Both the position numbers and the translations under genes were made by a program. A stretch of DNA of 64,000 nucleotides from Oscillospiraceae bacterium (GTDB lineage: Bacteria > Bacillota > Clostridia > Oscillospirales > Oscillospiraceae): positions 1 to 64,000 of the forward strand of contig JAFRMX010000001.1 of NCBI GenBank assembly GCA_017430455.1. Reading direction: 5' to 3'. The notes below the pieces were generated by a model, which worked only from the letters and a program-made list of their open reading frames with translations, was not told the origin of the DNA and did no database searches. Below are positions 1 to 6,334 of this stretch, in pieces (position 1 is the stretch's first letter; each line of letters opens with the position of its first letter).

Positions 1-47
1 ATCAGATGCGCTTTATTAGATGTGCTTTGCTTTCACATCCCAATGAA

Positions 48-557
48 CTAATCTTTTTCCGTCTCATCATAGACATGTTTTTCAGCATATGCCATCATGG
101 AGTTATTCCTCCAGCCATGTGCTGTAAAGACCAGTAAAGGAATAATTGCTACCAACAAACTGTTTTTGATGATTATTCCCGCAGCAAACACAGCAATAAT
201 ACAAATGCCAATGAGCGCCATGATCGCAACATGCTCTTTCAGCCATTTCTTTTTGAAGTACTCAATCTTGTCTTTATGGTCGAATACACTTGATTTTACC
301 AACTGGTTCAGATTTTTCTCTGCGGCAACCATGTATTCCTGTTCGGAGAGTCTTTTACCGCTGAGCAGTTCATTGACCGTAACGCCAAAGAGTTCGCTCA
401 TTTTCATCAAGGCATCTGCCGGGGGCATATATACGCCTGTTTCCCAACGGGAAACAGTTTTGTTCGTAACGCCGATCTGTTCTCCAAGCTGCTCTTGAGT
501 AAGCCCGTTCTGTTTTCTGAGTTGAGCGATGAAATTACCGATTGATAAGAGATCCAT
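48..557 (-). CDS. XRE-family HTH regulator with C-terminal membrane segments
   Basis: Predicted DNA-binding regulator of about 169 residues. Residues 8-60 form a Cro/CI-type helix-turn-helix (LTQEQLGEQIGVTNKTVSRWE). The C-terminal half carries two hydrophobic segments (roughly residues 112-147, AIMALIGICIIAVFAAG then LLVAIIPLLVF), so the protein is probably tethered to the membrane, like other clostridial HTH/TM regulators that sense envelope state. Two ATGs lie in frame at 563 and 557. The GGAGGT site ends only about two bases before the first and eight before the second, so 557 is preferred. No operon partner is visible; the gene stands alone beside the decayed intergenic region. Its target and signal are unknown. 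Confidence 0.85.
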   Translation of the reverse strand: MDLLSIGNFIAQLRKQNGLTQEQLGEQIGVTNKTVSRWETGVYMPPADALMKMSELFGVTVNELLSGKRLSEQEYMVAAEKNLNQLVKSSVFDHKDKIEYFKKKWLKEHVAIMALIGICIIAVFAAGIIIKNSLLVAIIPLLVFTAHGWRNNSMMAYAEKHVYDETEKD

Positions 558-664
558 TTTCATTACCTCCAGGAAGAATTATAGCAGGTTTATCTCAAAT
601 TGTCTTTACCACAAACAGCGAATCGGCTCAAAAGAGAATTCTTCTTTCGGACAGGGAACTGTTT

Positions 665-720
665 CCGGAATAAAAACAATAAAACAGGATCGCTATCTTG
701 TTAAAATAGCAATCCTGTTC
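665..720 (-). terminator. Intrinsic terminator of the tRNA-Ser remnant
   Basis: Arms at about 683-696 and 706-719 pair over 14 positions with one G-U pair. Read on the minus strand they are followed by a T-rich tract. The hairpin begins directly after the CCA end of the tRNA-Ser remnant, the same arrangement seen behind the intact tRNA-Ala at 31209-31284, so it is the original tRNA terminator. Confidence 0.75.
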
Positions 721-801
721 TGGCGGAGAAGGAGGGCTTCGAACCATCGAACGGCTTTTGACCGTTACACGATTCCCAATCGTGCGCATCTTAATATCTC
801 C
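721..801 (-). pseudogene. tRNA-Ser-like pseudogene lacking a D-arm, anticodon GGG
   Basis: Read on the minus strand this has a serine-type 3' half: anticodon stem CACGA/TCGTG with loop TTGGGAA, a long variable arm (AACGG/CCGTT), a T-arm with TTCGAAG loop and one stem mismatch, acceptor strand CTTCTCC, discriminator G and encoded CCA. The 5' side keeps only GGAGA of the acceptor followed by about ten bases, so the D-arm is missing and total length is about 81 nt. The loop reads GGG in the anticodon place, where a normal serine isoacceptor would have GGA. I call it a decayed gene; a divergent functional tRNA is not excluded. Confidence 0.65.
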
Positions 802-1242
802 TCAAAGCAGTACAGTTTCCTGTACCGCTGTTTTTTCACTTCTGACCCTGATCCACAGGCAGAACGGCACTTCCGTTTGCGAAATGGCGCACGTAATGCC
901 TTTCAGGTGTATTTATTTACAAAAAAATTCAATTTACGATTCAATTTTTATAGCTCAAACCCGTTGCAGCGCAGCGGGTTTGAGTTTTATACACGATTTT
1001 TCAAATGTAATCTGCAAATATGAAACAATGTCTTTCTGAAGAGCAATCTGTCATTCTGAGACTGCGAGAACATAAGGCTGATGATCCTTCTGGTAAAAAA
1101 AGAACGGTTCGAGTGATTTCAGAAGTGCGAAAAATCAATTTCCGCACTTTATAAAAAGTTCTGAACCGGTTGCGGCGCAGTTTTTCGCACTTATAGCACT
1201 TTTTTCACGCAGCCATATATTTTTATAATATTTACTTAAGAC

Positions 1243-1345
1243 CGTAGACTATCGCCTTTCAAAAGTATGGTAAACGGAAAGTTTTTTATTATGAACTATC
1301 TAAACTTACCGGCATCAACGATCTGTATAAATCCCAAACGTAAAA
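1243..1345 (+). repeat. Degenerate element, copy 1 (leader plus small start peptide)
   Basis: This stretch resembles 1918-2023 across about 100 bases, including the ribosome-site area, an ATG at 1291 and a peptide beginning MNYLNL and reaching NPKRK. Here the frame ends a few codons later. The shared start peptide in both copies suggests that the ancestor encoded a protein. I do not recognise the family. Confidence 0.5.
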
Positions 1346-1385
1346 TGTTCGAACGAGTGTGAAAAATAGTTTTCACACTTTTGAA

Positions 1386-1409
1386 AATATACGGGTCTGA
1401 CCCCAATAC
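1386..1409 (+). repeat. REP-like direct repeat, copy 1 (GGGTCTGACCCC core)
   Basis: A palindromic core GGGTCTGACCCC lies at 1393-1404 inside a 24-base block that recurs at 1741-1764 with one base changed (GGGCCTGACCCC). GGGTC-GACCC palindromes of this kind accompany REP-associated Y1 tyrosine transposases in many bacteria. No transposase gene is present in the window. Confidence 0.6.
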
Positions 1410-1475
1410 CTCGCAAAAATGAAGTTAAAAAACCGTTTTGCCAAAATCGGTTTACATAATTGTATTGTAATTCCA

Positions 1476-1530
1476 GGGAATTGCTAATTGTAAAAGGGGT
1501 AATGCTTACCCTTTTACAATTACAATTCCC
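1476..1530. repeat. Long near-perfect hairpin, MITE-like
   Basis: Arms of about 22 bases (1476-1498 and 1509-1530) read GGGAATTG, then AATTGTAAAAGGG, on the 5' side and their complement on the 3' side, with a one- to two-base bulge and a ten-base loop. The hairpin sits between the two GGGTCTGACCCC-type direct repeats and has no T-tract, so it is more likely a mobile-element fossil than a terminator. Confidence 0.5.
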
Positions 1531-1595
1531 GGTCTGAATTCCATTGTAATGTAATAACTATTATAGCCTATTACAATTACAATCAGCCGATCGCT

Positions 1596-1748
1596 TCATA
1601 CGCCCTTGAGAGAAACAATTCCGTCATCAGGAATGAAATCACTCGGGGATTTGTTTACATAATTTTACGCTGTCTTATTGCTTACACCGGTGTGATCCAT
1701 AATATCCTTAATGCTGCATTTGCTTTCGTTAAAGTCAAATAATATACG
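1596..1748 (-). pseudogene. Fossil of a winged-HTH coding region
   Basis: One minus-strand frame reads ILFDFNESKCSIKDIMDHTG, then VSNKTA, a stop, NYVNKSPSDF and a second stop. The IKDI-x4-TGVSNKTA core is typical of a helix-turn-helix (for example the C-terminal winged helix of AlbA-type or transposase-associated proteins). No start codon or ribosome site remains. The fragment is too short to assign a family. Confidence 0.4.
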
Positions 1749-1764
1749 GGCCTGACCCCAATAC
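1741..1764 (+). repeat. REP-like direct repeat, copy 2
   Basis: This is the second copy of the 24-base block at 1386-1409, in direct orientation with 355 bases between equivalent positions. The pair brackets the long hairpin and the HTH fossil, consistent with one inserted and decayed element or a recombination product. Confidence 0.6.
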
Positions 1765-1917
1765 TAAGAACTGTACGATGAACATTTTCGAAGTTCGAAA
1801 AATATTATTCGAGCTATTTATCGTTGGCTTGAAACCATTGCGCCGCAACAGATCAACATTTTTCGAGCTTTTTGAACCAATATTTGAAACCCTTGTTTTT
1901 TCAGTCTGTCCTTGCAG

Positions 1918-2023
1918 ACCATTAACTGTTGGCTTTCAAATGCATGGTAAGTGAGGAGGTTTTTATCATGAACTATTCAAACTTATCGGGAAAACCGATC
2001 CGTATGAATCCCAAACGTAAAAA
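1918..2023 (+). repeat. Degenerate element, copy 2 (leader plus small start peptide)
   Basis: Counterpart of 1243-1345. It keeps a good GAGGAGG ribosome site and an ATG at 1968 starting MNYSNLSGKPIRMNPKRKN. After that the frame runs into an AGTGCGAAAA hairpin and continues with no credible protein content to 2213. The N-terminal 18 codons look conserved between the copies, while the rest looks like junk. Confidence 0.5.
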
Positions 2024-2247
2024 TATATGGCCTTGCGCGAAAAGTAATAAAAGTGCGAAAAACTGTGGCGCAAGGGTTAGCGCCATTTTAAAAAGTGCGA
2101 AAAGTGGATTTCCGCACTTACACTATCCCCATTTTGCCCAGGACATGCGATCATCTCCGATACCGATTGTCCGGCACCGGAGATGTGAAGATCTATTCGA
2201 TTGCAAGGACTGAGGAGACCGGGTCTGATGTGAACTGACCAAAACAA

Positions 2248-2277
2248 TTGACTTATCCCTCGGCGCTGTAGTATTGT
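2248..2277 (+). promoter_or_regulatory. Sigma-A-type promoter for the 2329 gene
   Basis: TTGACT at 2248-2253 and TATTGT at 2272-2277 are separated by 18 bases. They lie about 50 bases before the start codon at 2329. The promoter marks the end of the decayed region and the start of the normal gene-dense sequence. Confidence 0.5.
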
Positions 2278-2328
2278 ACTCACGGAAGATCACAATGAAA
2301 TCTTTATTGCACCGAGGGGCGGTTTCTT

Positions 2329-2829
2329 ATGTACAAAAATGTTTCGCAAGACCGGAAAACATCAAAAAAAGAGGATATAAAGCTCGCGCTGATAATCCTT
2401 GCCGCGGTCCTTGTCTTTATCGCGGTACTGGTGCCGATAATCCGTTTTGTAAGTCTTTCGGGGAGATATGCAGAATACAAGGAATACTTAAACGACAGTT
2501 TTCTCTACGCGCAGAAGCATGATTCCCTGTCTGCCGTAAAGGACGGCGATGAGATATATATCTCACCTGGCAGCGCGGAGCGGCTTCACAAAACGATCGT
2601 CTTTAAGGTCGGTATGGGAAAGCTTCGCAAGGACGGAACGGTCCCGGGATCGGAGAAATACACGGAGCTGTCATTCGGAGACGGCACAAAGCTCACTGTT
2701 TATCCGGTCACGGTAAAAACGGCATACAGGGAACCGCGGGAAGGGATAATGTTTGCCTACACAGGAAAGGACGGATACACATATATCTACGACAGCGACA
2801 AAATCTCATACGATGATCTCAAGGCATAA
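2329..2829 (+). CDS. Membrane-anchored hypothetical protein
   Basis: 166 residues. I do not recognise a family. A short basic cytoplasmic tail (residues 1-18) is followed by one strong membrane segment (about 19-43, LALIILAAVLVFIAVLVPII). The remaining 120 residues look extracytoplasmic, with alternating polar/hydrophobic strands and several Tyr/Gly turns (GDGTKLTVYPV, YTGKDGYTYIYD), suggesting a small beta-rich domain. The ATG at 2329 follows a GAGGGGCGG site. The gene is monocistronic: its own promoter lies upstream and a bidirectional terminator starts six bases after the stop. Confidence 0.75.
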   Translation: MYKNVSQDRKTSKKEDIKLALIILAAVLVFIAVLVPIIRFVSLSGRYAEYKEYLNDSFLYAQKHDSLSAVKDGDEIYISPGSAERLHKTIVFKVGMGKLRKDGTVPGSEKYTELSFGDGTKLTVYPVTVKTAYREPREGIMFAYTGKDGYTYIYDSDKISYDDLKA

Positions 2830-2834
2830 AAAAA

Positions 2835-2862
2835 GCAGGATATCCGATATCCTGCTTTTTTT
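2835..2862. terminator. Bidirectional intrinsic terminator
   Basis: Arms GCAGGATAT (2835-2843) and its complement (2847-2855) are flanked by A- and T-runs on both sides. The hairpin serves the plus-strand gene ending at 2829 and the minus-strand ilvA ending at 2864. Confidence 0.9.
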
Positions 2863-2863
2863 G

Positions 2864-4075
2864 TCAGTTAAACGCGATCCTGTAGCCTTTTTCCACGAGC
2901 AGGGCTGCCAGCTGCTTCGAGTGTTCTTTTCCTCCGACCTCGCAAGCGATGTTGACGTTTATCTCATTCGGGTTCAGGTCGGTCGAGAACTTGTCGTGCT
3001 GTATGCTCAGTATATTCGCGCCCGATTCGGCGATCACATGGAGCAGCTTTTCGAGCGAGCCCGGTTTGTCGATGAGCGTGACCGTGAGTTTCACGCGCCT
3101 GTGCCTTGCGACAAGGCCTCTTTCGATTATGCCCTGCACGAAGCTGACATCCATATTGCCGCCCGAGAGCACGCACACCACTTTTTTGCCGCGGACATCG
3201 ATCTTTTTGCTCAGTACCGCCGCGACGGAAGCAGCGCCTGCCGGCTCCACAATCATCTTGCAGCGCTCCATGAGCATCAGTATCGAGGACGCGATATCCG
3301 AATCGGAGACCGTAACGACATCATCCGCGTACCTGTTGATGAGCTCTACCGTGATATCCCCGGGTTCCTTGACGGCGATGCCGTCCGCGATAGTGGAGAC
3401 AGTATCGCTCTTCTCGAGCTTTTTGGACCTGAAGCTGCGGGCGATCGCGTCCGCCCCCTCAGCCTGGACTCCGATGACTCTGACGCGGGGATTGACCTGC
3501 TTCACGGCACAGGAGATCCCGGCGAGAAGCCCGCCGCCTCCGGCGGGGACCACGATCACGTCCGCGGTAGGCAGATCCTCGAGGATCTCGAGGCCCAGCG
3601 TCCCCTGACCGGTAATGACCTCAATGTCATTATAGGGATGCAGGAACTTCGCGCCCTCCTGATCGCAGATCTCGACAGCCTTCCTGTAGGCGTCGTCATA
3701 GAAATCCCCGTGCAGGACCACCTTCGCCCCGTAGCCCTCGGTCGCCTGTACCTTGGCTATCGGCGCGTGGGCCGGCATGACGATCGTCGCCGGGATGCCC
3801 GCCAGAGAAGCGGCATAGGCCACGCCCTGGGCGTGGTTGCCGGCCGATGAGGCGACTACGGGGACCTTTTCTCCCCGGGCAACCATAGACATTATCTTGT
3901 ATGTCGCTCCGCGGATCTTGAAAGATCCGGTCTTCTGCCTGTTCTCACATTTTAAATAGACCTTCGCGTCGCATATTTTCGAAAACGTGGAAGAAAGATC
4001 AAGCTCTGTATGGTGGAGCACCCTTTTAAGCATCTCGGATGCTTCTTCGAATTTCTGAAGCTCAATGTTATCCAC
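2864..4075 (-). CDS. ilvA: Threonine ammonia-lyase (threonine deaminase)
   Basis: PLP enzyme converting L-threonine to 2-oxobutanoate and ammonia. 403 residues. The PLP-lysine motif SFKIRGA lies at 51-57 (Lys53), the SSAGNHAQG loop at 76-84 and the glycine-rich phosphate cradle PAGGGGLLAG at 177-186. A single ACT-like domain occupies about 328-403 (LTVTLIDKPGSLEKLLHVI), which fits the shorter TdcB/clostridial IlvA class rather than the two-ACT biosynthetic form. Start is a GTG at 4075 behind GAGGGGAG. It lies 61 bases downstream of ridA on the same strand, a logical operon because RidA removes the reactive enamine this enzyme releases. Whether the role is catabolic or isoleucine biosynthesis cannot be decided here; no other ilv gene is in the window. 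Confidence 0.93.
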   Translation of the reverse strand: MDNIELQKFEEASEMLKRVLHHTELDLSSTFSKICDAKVYLKCENRQKTGSFKIRGATYKIMSMVARGEKVPVVASSAGNHAQGVAYAASLAGIPATIVMPAHAPIAKVQATEGYGAKVVLHGDFYDDAYRKAVEICDQEGAKFLHPYNDIEVITGQGTLGLEILEDLPTADVIVVPAGGGGLLAGISCAVKQVNPRVRVIGVQAEGADAIARSFRSKKLEKSDTVSTIADGIAVKEPGDITVELINRYADDVVTVSDSDIASSILMLMERCKMIVEPAGAASVAAVLSKKIDVRGKKVVCVLSGGNMDVSFVQGIIERGLVARHRRVKLTVTLIDKPGSLEKLLHVIAESGANILSIQHDKFSTDLNPNEINVNIACEVGGKEHSKQLAALLVEKGYRIAFN

Positions 4076-4136
4076 TTCTGTTCTCCCCTCTTATATCCTT
4101 TTATGTTTTCCGTGCGAAATGTGCCGGCGCTTGCGG

Positions 4137-4517
4137 TCAGCCGATGTACGCGATGACTTCCACCTCGCAGAGGACTCCCTTGGGCAGTTCTTTTGCGGCT
4201 ACACAGGTCCTTGCGGGCTTTGTCGTGAAGTACTTTTCGTATACGGCGTTAAAGGCGGAGAAATCCTTCATGTCGGCAAGAAAACAGGTCGTTTTCACGG
4301 CATGGCCGAGATTGCTTCCCGCCGCCTCGAGAAGGGCGCCCAGGTTCTTCATGACCTGCTCGGTCTGTTCTTCGATTGTCTTTCCGACGACCGCTCCGCT
4401 CACCGGGTCCAGCGCTATCTGACCGGATGTAAAAATAAGATCTCCCGCGATATAGCCCTGCGAATAGGGACCTATAGCTGCGGGCGCTTTATCTGTGGAG
4501 ATGCGTATAAGGCTCAT
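4137..4517 (-). CDS. ridA: RidA-family enamine/imine deaminase
   Basis: 126 residues, the usual length for the YjgF/YER057c/UK114 family. Conserved features are the N-terminal APAAIGPYSQG, FTSGQIALDP, and the catalytic arginine in KPARTCVA near residue 105. RidA trimers hydrolyse 2-aminoacrylate and 2-aminocrotonate produced by PLP dehydratases. It is the first gene of the operon whose second gene is ilvA, matching that role. ATG start at 4517 behind a GGAGG site. A promoter is visible upstream. Confidence 0.93.
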   Translation of the reverse strand: MSLIRISTDKAPAAIGPYSQGYIAGDLIFTSGQIALDPVSGAVVGKTIEEQTEQVMKNLGALLEAAGSNLGHAVKTTCFLADMKDFSAFNAVYEKYFTTKPARTCVAAKELPKGVLCEVEVIAYIG

Positions 4518-4554
4518 AACCGATCCTCCGTTTTTTATTAAGATTTATAAGAAT

Positions 4555-4583
4555 ATTATATACGCTTTTACCCGGACGGTAAA
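4555..4583 (-). promoter_or_regulatory. Promoter of ridA-ilvA
   Basis: On the minus strand TTTACC (4578-4583) and TATAAT (4555-4560) are spaced by 17 bases. They lie about 40 bases before the ridA start codon. No attenuator or T-box element is seen between them and the gene. Confidence 0.6.
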
Positions 4584-4647
4584 GCCCGAACTGATCTTTT
4601 CGGCGTACCTTAAAATGTAAATAAAGAAGAAACTTATCAATAATGAA

Positions 4648-4676
4648 TTGAAAAAATGCGATTAATCGGTTATACT
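4648..4676 (+). promoter_or_regulatory. Promoter of the rhomboid-like/rlmB operon
   Basis: TTGAAA at 4648-4653 and TATACT at 4671-4676 are separated by exactly 17 bases, about 45 bases ahead of the ATG at 4720. Confidence 0.65.
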
Positions 4677-4719
4677 TCATTGGCTAAAATGGAAAATTAT
4701 ATGTTCAAGGAAGGCAAAG

Positions 4720-5562
4720 ATGAGAGATCCCCGCAACGCGATCGAAAGATTCTGCATAAAGCATCCGAATTTCGGTATTCCCGGGCTTATGAAATATATC
4801 GCGATAGGCAACGCCGTCGTCTGGCTCCTCTATATGATATTCGGAGCAGGCCCCGTAATAGGAGCGCTCGCGTTCTCCCCCTCCGCGGTCCTGCGCGGGC
4901 AGGTATGGCGTCTGCTGTCCTTCGCGTTTATCCCCTTTAACACCAGCTGGCTCGGCCTTATTTCGGTATACTTCTTCTACTGGATAGGAACCGTCCTCGA
5001 GAAAAACTGGGGAACGCCGCAGTTCAATGTCTATTTCTTTATGGGCATGCTCCTGACCGTCCTCACCGGTTTTATCGTATTCGCCGTGACGGGTATAAGC
5101 TACGCCATCACCTCTTCATACTATATCTATCTCTCCATGTTCCTGTCCTTTGCCGTGCTGTTCCCGGATGTGCAGGTACTGCTTTTCTTTGTCATTCCGA
5201 TCAAGATGAAATGGCTGGCGCTCGTCGATATCGTGTTCTTTATAACGGGCATAGCCAGGGAGGGCTTCCCGAACAGCCTTATCCCGATCGTCGCTCTGCT
5301 CAACTTCCTGATCTTCTGCGGAGGAGACATTCTCTCCCTTATCCCGGGAATCAGCCGCAGGCCCAAGGTCATAAACTACAAAGAGGCTGCCAGAAGGGTA
5401 AACAGACAGCAGAACCGCGCGCCCTATACGCGCAAGTGCAGCGTCTGCGGGAAGACGGATACGGATTATCCTGATATGGAGTTCCGTTACTGCTCGCTCT
5501 GCCAGGGTTACCACTGCTTCTGCGCGGAACACATAAACAATCACATTCATTTTACAGAGTGA
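4720..5562 (+). CDS. Rhomboid-like membrane pseudoprotease with C-terminal zinc ribbon
   Basis: 280 residues with about six membrane segments between 25 and 208. The fold reads like a rhomboid: a WR motif in the first loop (GQVWRLLS, 61-68) and a segment equivalent to the catalytic TM4 (SSYYIYLSMFLSFAVLFPD, 132-150) followed by the IPIKMKWLAL stretch. However, the GxSG serine motif and the TM6 histidine are absent, so proteolysis is unlikely. The tail (about 237-276) contains CxxC pairs (CSVC, CSLC) plus further Cys/His residues, a predicted zinc ribbon. The stop is one base before the rlmB start, so the two genes are co-transcribed. Function unknown; perhaps membrane-protein handling, as proposed for other iRhom/derlin-like pseudoproteases. 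Confidence 0.75.
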   Translation: MRDPRNAIERFCIKHPNFGIPGLMKYIAIGNAVVWLLYMIFGAGPVIGALAFSPSAVLRGQVWRLLSFAFIPFNTSWLGLISVYFFYWIGTVLEKNWGTPQFNVYFFMGMLLTVLTGFIVFAVTGISYAITSSYYIYLSMFLSFAVLFPDVQVLLFFVIPIKMKWLALVDIVFFITGIAREGFPNSLIPIVALLNFLIFCGGDILSLIPGISRRPKVINYKEAARRVNRQQNRAPYTRKCSVCGKTDTDYPDMEFRYCSLCQGYHCFCAEHINNHIHFTE

Positions 5563-5563
5563 T

Positions 5564-6319
5564 ATGGAAATAAACGAAAAAGAGATCAGAAATGACATAA
5601 TAGAGGGCCGCAACGCCGTTATCGAGGCTCTGAGGGCAGGAAGCCCCATAGACAAGATCTTCATAGCCAAGGGCGAGACTGACAAGACCCTCGGCTTTAT
5701 CGCGTCCAAAGCGAGGGAGGCCGGGATCACTGTTGCCGACGCCGACAGGAGAAAGCTCGATTTCATGAGCGTGACCAAGGCCCACCAAGGCGTTATCGCC
5801 GTGGTTCCCGTGAGGGAATACTGCGAGGTTTCAGACATACTGAAAGCCGCCGAAGAGAAGGGCGAGGATCCTTTTATAATAGTCTGCGACAGCGTTTCGG
5901 ACCCGCATAATCTGGGAGCCATAATAAGAAGCGCGGAGTGCGCCGGCGCCCACGGAGTAATCATTCCGAAAAGACGCAGCGCGGGGCTCACGGCAGTTGT
6001 CGGGAAGGCATCCGCGGGAGCTCTTGAGCACATGCCCGTCGCGAGAGTTTCGAATATCGTACAGACCCTCAAGGATCTCAAGAAGAAGGGCCTCTGGGTA
6101 TACGGAACGGCCGCGGACGGCAGCAGCGACCTGTGGCACACGGATTTTTCCGGCGGCGTAGTTCTTGTAATAGGCTCCGAGGGAGACGGCATGAGCAGGC
6201 TGGTCTCCGAAAACTGTGACTGTATAGTCAGCATTCCGATGAAGGGAAAGATCTCTTCGCTCAATGCCTCCTGTGCAGCCACTCTGGTCATGTTTGAAAT
6301 ATCCCGCGCGCGCGGATAA
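5564..6319 (+). CDS. rlmB: 23S rRNA (guanosine-2'-O)-methyltransferase, TrmH/SpoU family
   Basis: 251 residues. An N-terminal SpoU substrate-binding domain (about 10-85, IEGRNAVIEAL) is followed by the trefoil-knot SPOUT domain. Motif 1 is DPHNLGAIIRS (113-123), motif 2 IGSEGDGMSRL near 208 and motif 3 IPMKGKISSLNASCA near 229. These are the SAM-binding and catalytic motifs of RlmB, which methylates G2251 (E. coli numbering) in the peptidyl-transferase centre. The ATG follows the upstream stop after one base, so translation is probably coupled to the rhomboid-like gene. TrmH-type tRNA specificity is the alternative. Confidence 0.9.
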   Translation: MEINEKEIRNDIIEGRNAVIEALRAGSPIDKIFIAKGETDKTLGFIASKAREAGITVADADRRKLDFMSVTKAHQGVIAVVPVREYCEVSDILKAAEEKGEDPFIIVCDSVSDPHNLGAIIRSAECAGAHGVIIPKRRSAGLTAVVGKASAGALEHMPVARVSNIVQTLKDLKKKGLWVYGTAADGSSDLWHTDFSGGVVLVIGSEGDGMSRLVSENCDCIVSIPMKGKISSLNASCAATLVMFEISRARG

Positions 6320-6334
6320 CAGGTTATATTTTTT

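Larger units (their letters stand above)
1080..2125. repeat. Cluster of short hairpin repeats with AGTGCGAAAA cores
   Basis: Short inverted repeats of one recognisable type recur: AGTGCG...CGCACT at about 1124-1148 and 2094-2118, and the variant AGTGTGAAAA...TTTTCACACT at 1356-1379. A further unit at about 1170-1192 is, on the opposite strand, nearly identical to 2053-2075 (AAGTGCGAAAAACTG core). They sit only in this gene-poor stretch. They look like a dispersed palindromic element family, REP/MITE-like, rather than terminators, because no T-run follows consistently. Confidence 0.55.

Noticed and set aside
529..1039. Two overlapping plus-strand frames covering the tRNA-Ser remnant
   Set aside because: They translate a tRNA pseudogene and AT-rich intergenic DNA and have no ribosome site.
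1929..2213. 94-codon frame containing MNYSNLSGKPIRMNPKRKN
   Set aside because: Only the first 18 codons after 1968 look conserved; the rest reads through hairpin repeats, so I annotate it as an element remnant rather than a gene.
2753..3850. Long plus-strand open frame opposite ilvA
   Set aside because: It is a shadow: the minus strand encodes intact threonine deaminase with PLP and ACT motifs, and the plus frame has no recognisable domain or ribosome site.
5116..6291. Long minus-strand open frame across rlmB
   Set aside because: rlmB on the plus strand has all SPOUT motifs; the opposite frame is Ser/Leu-rich antisense translation.
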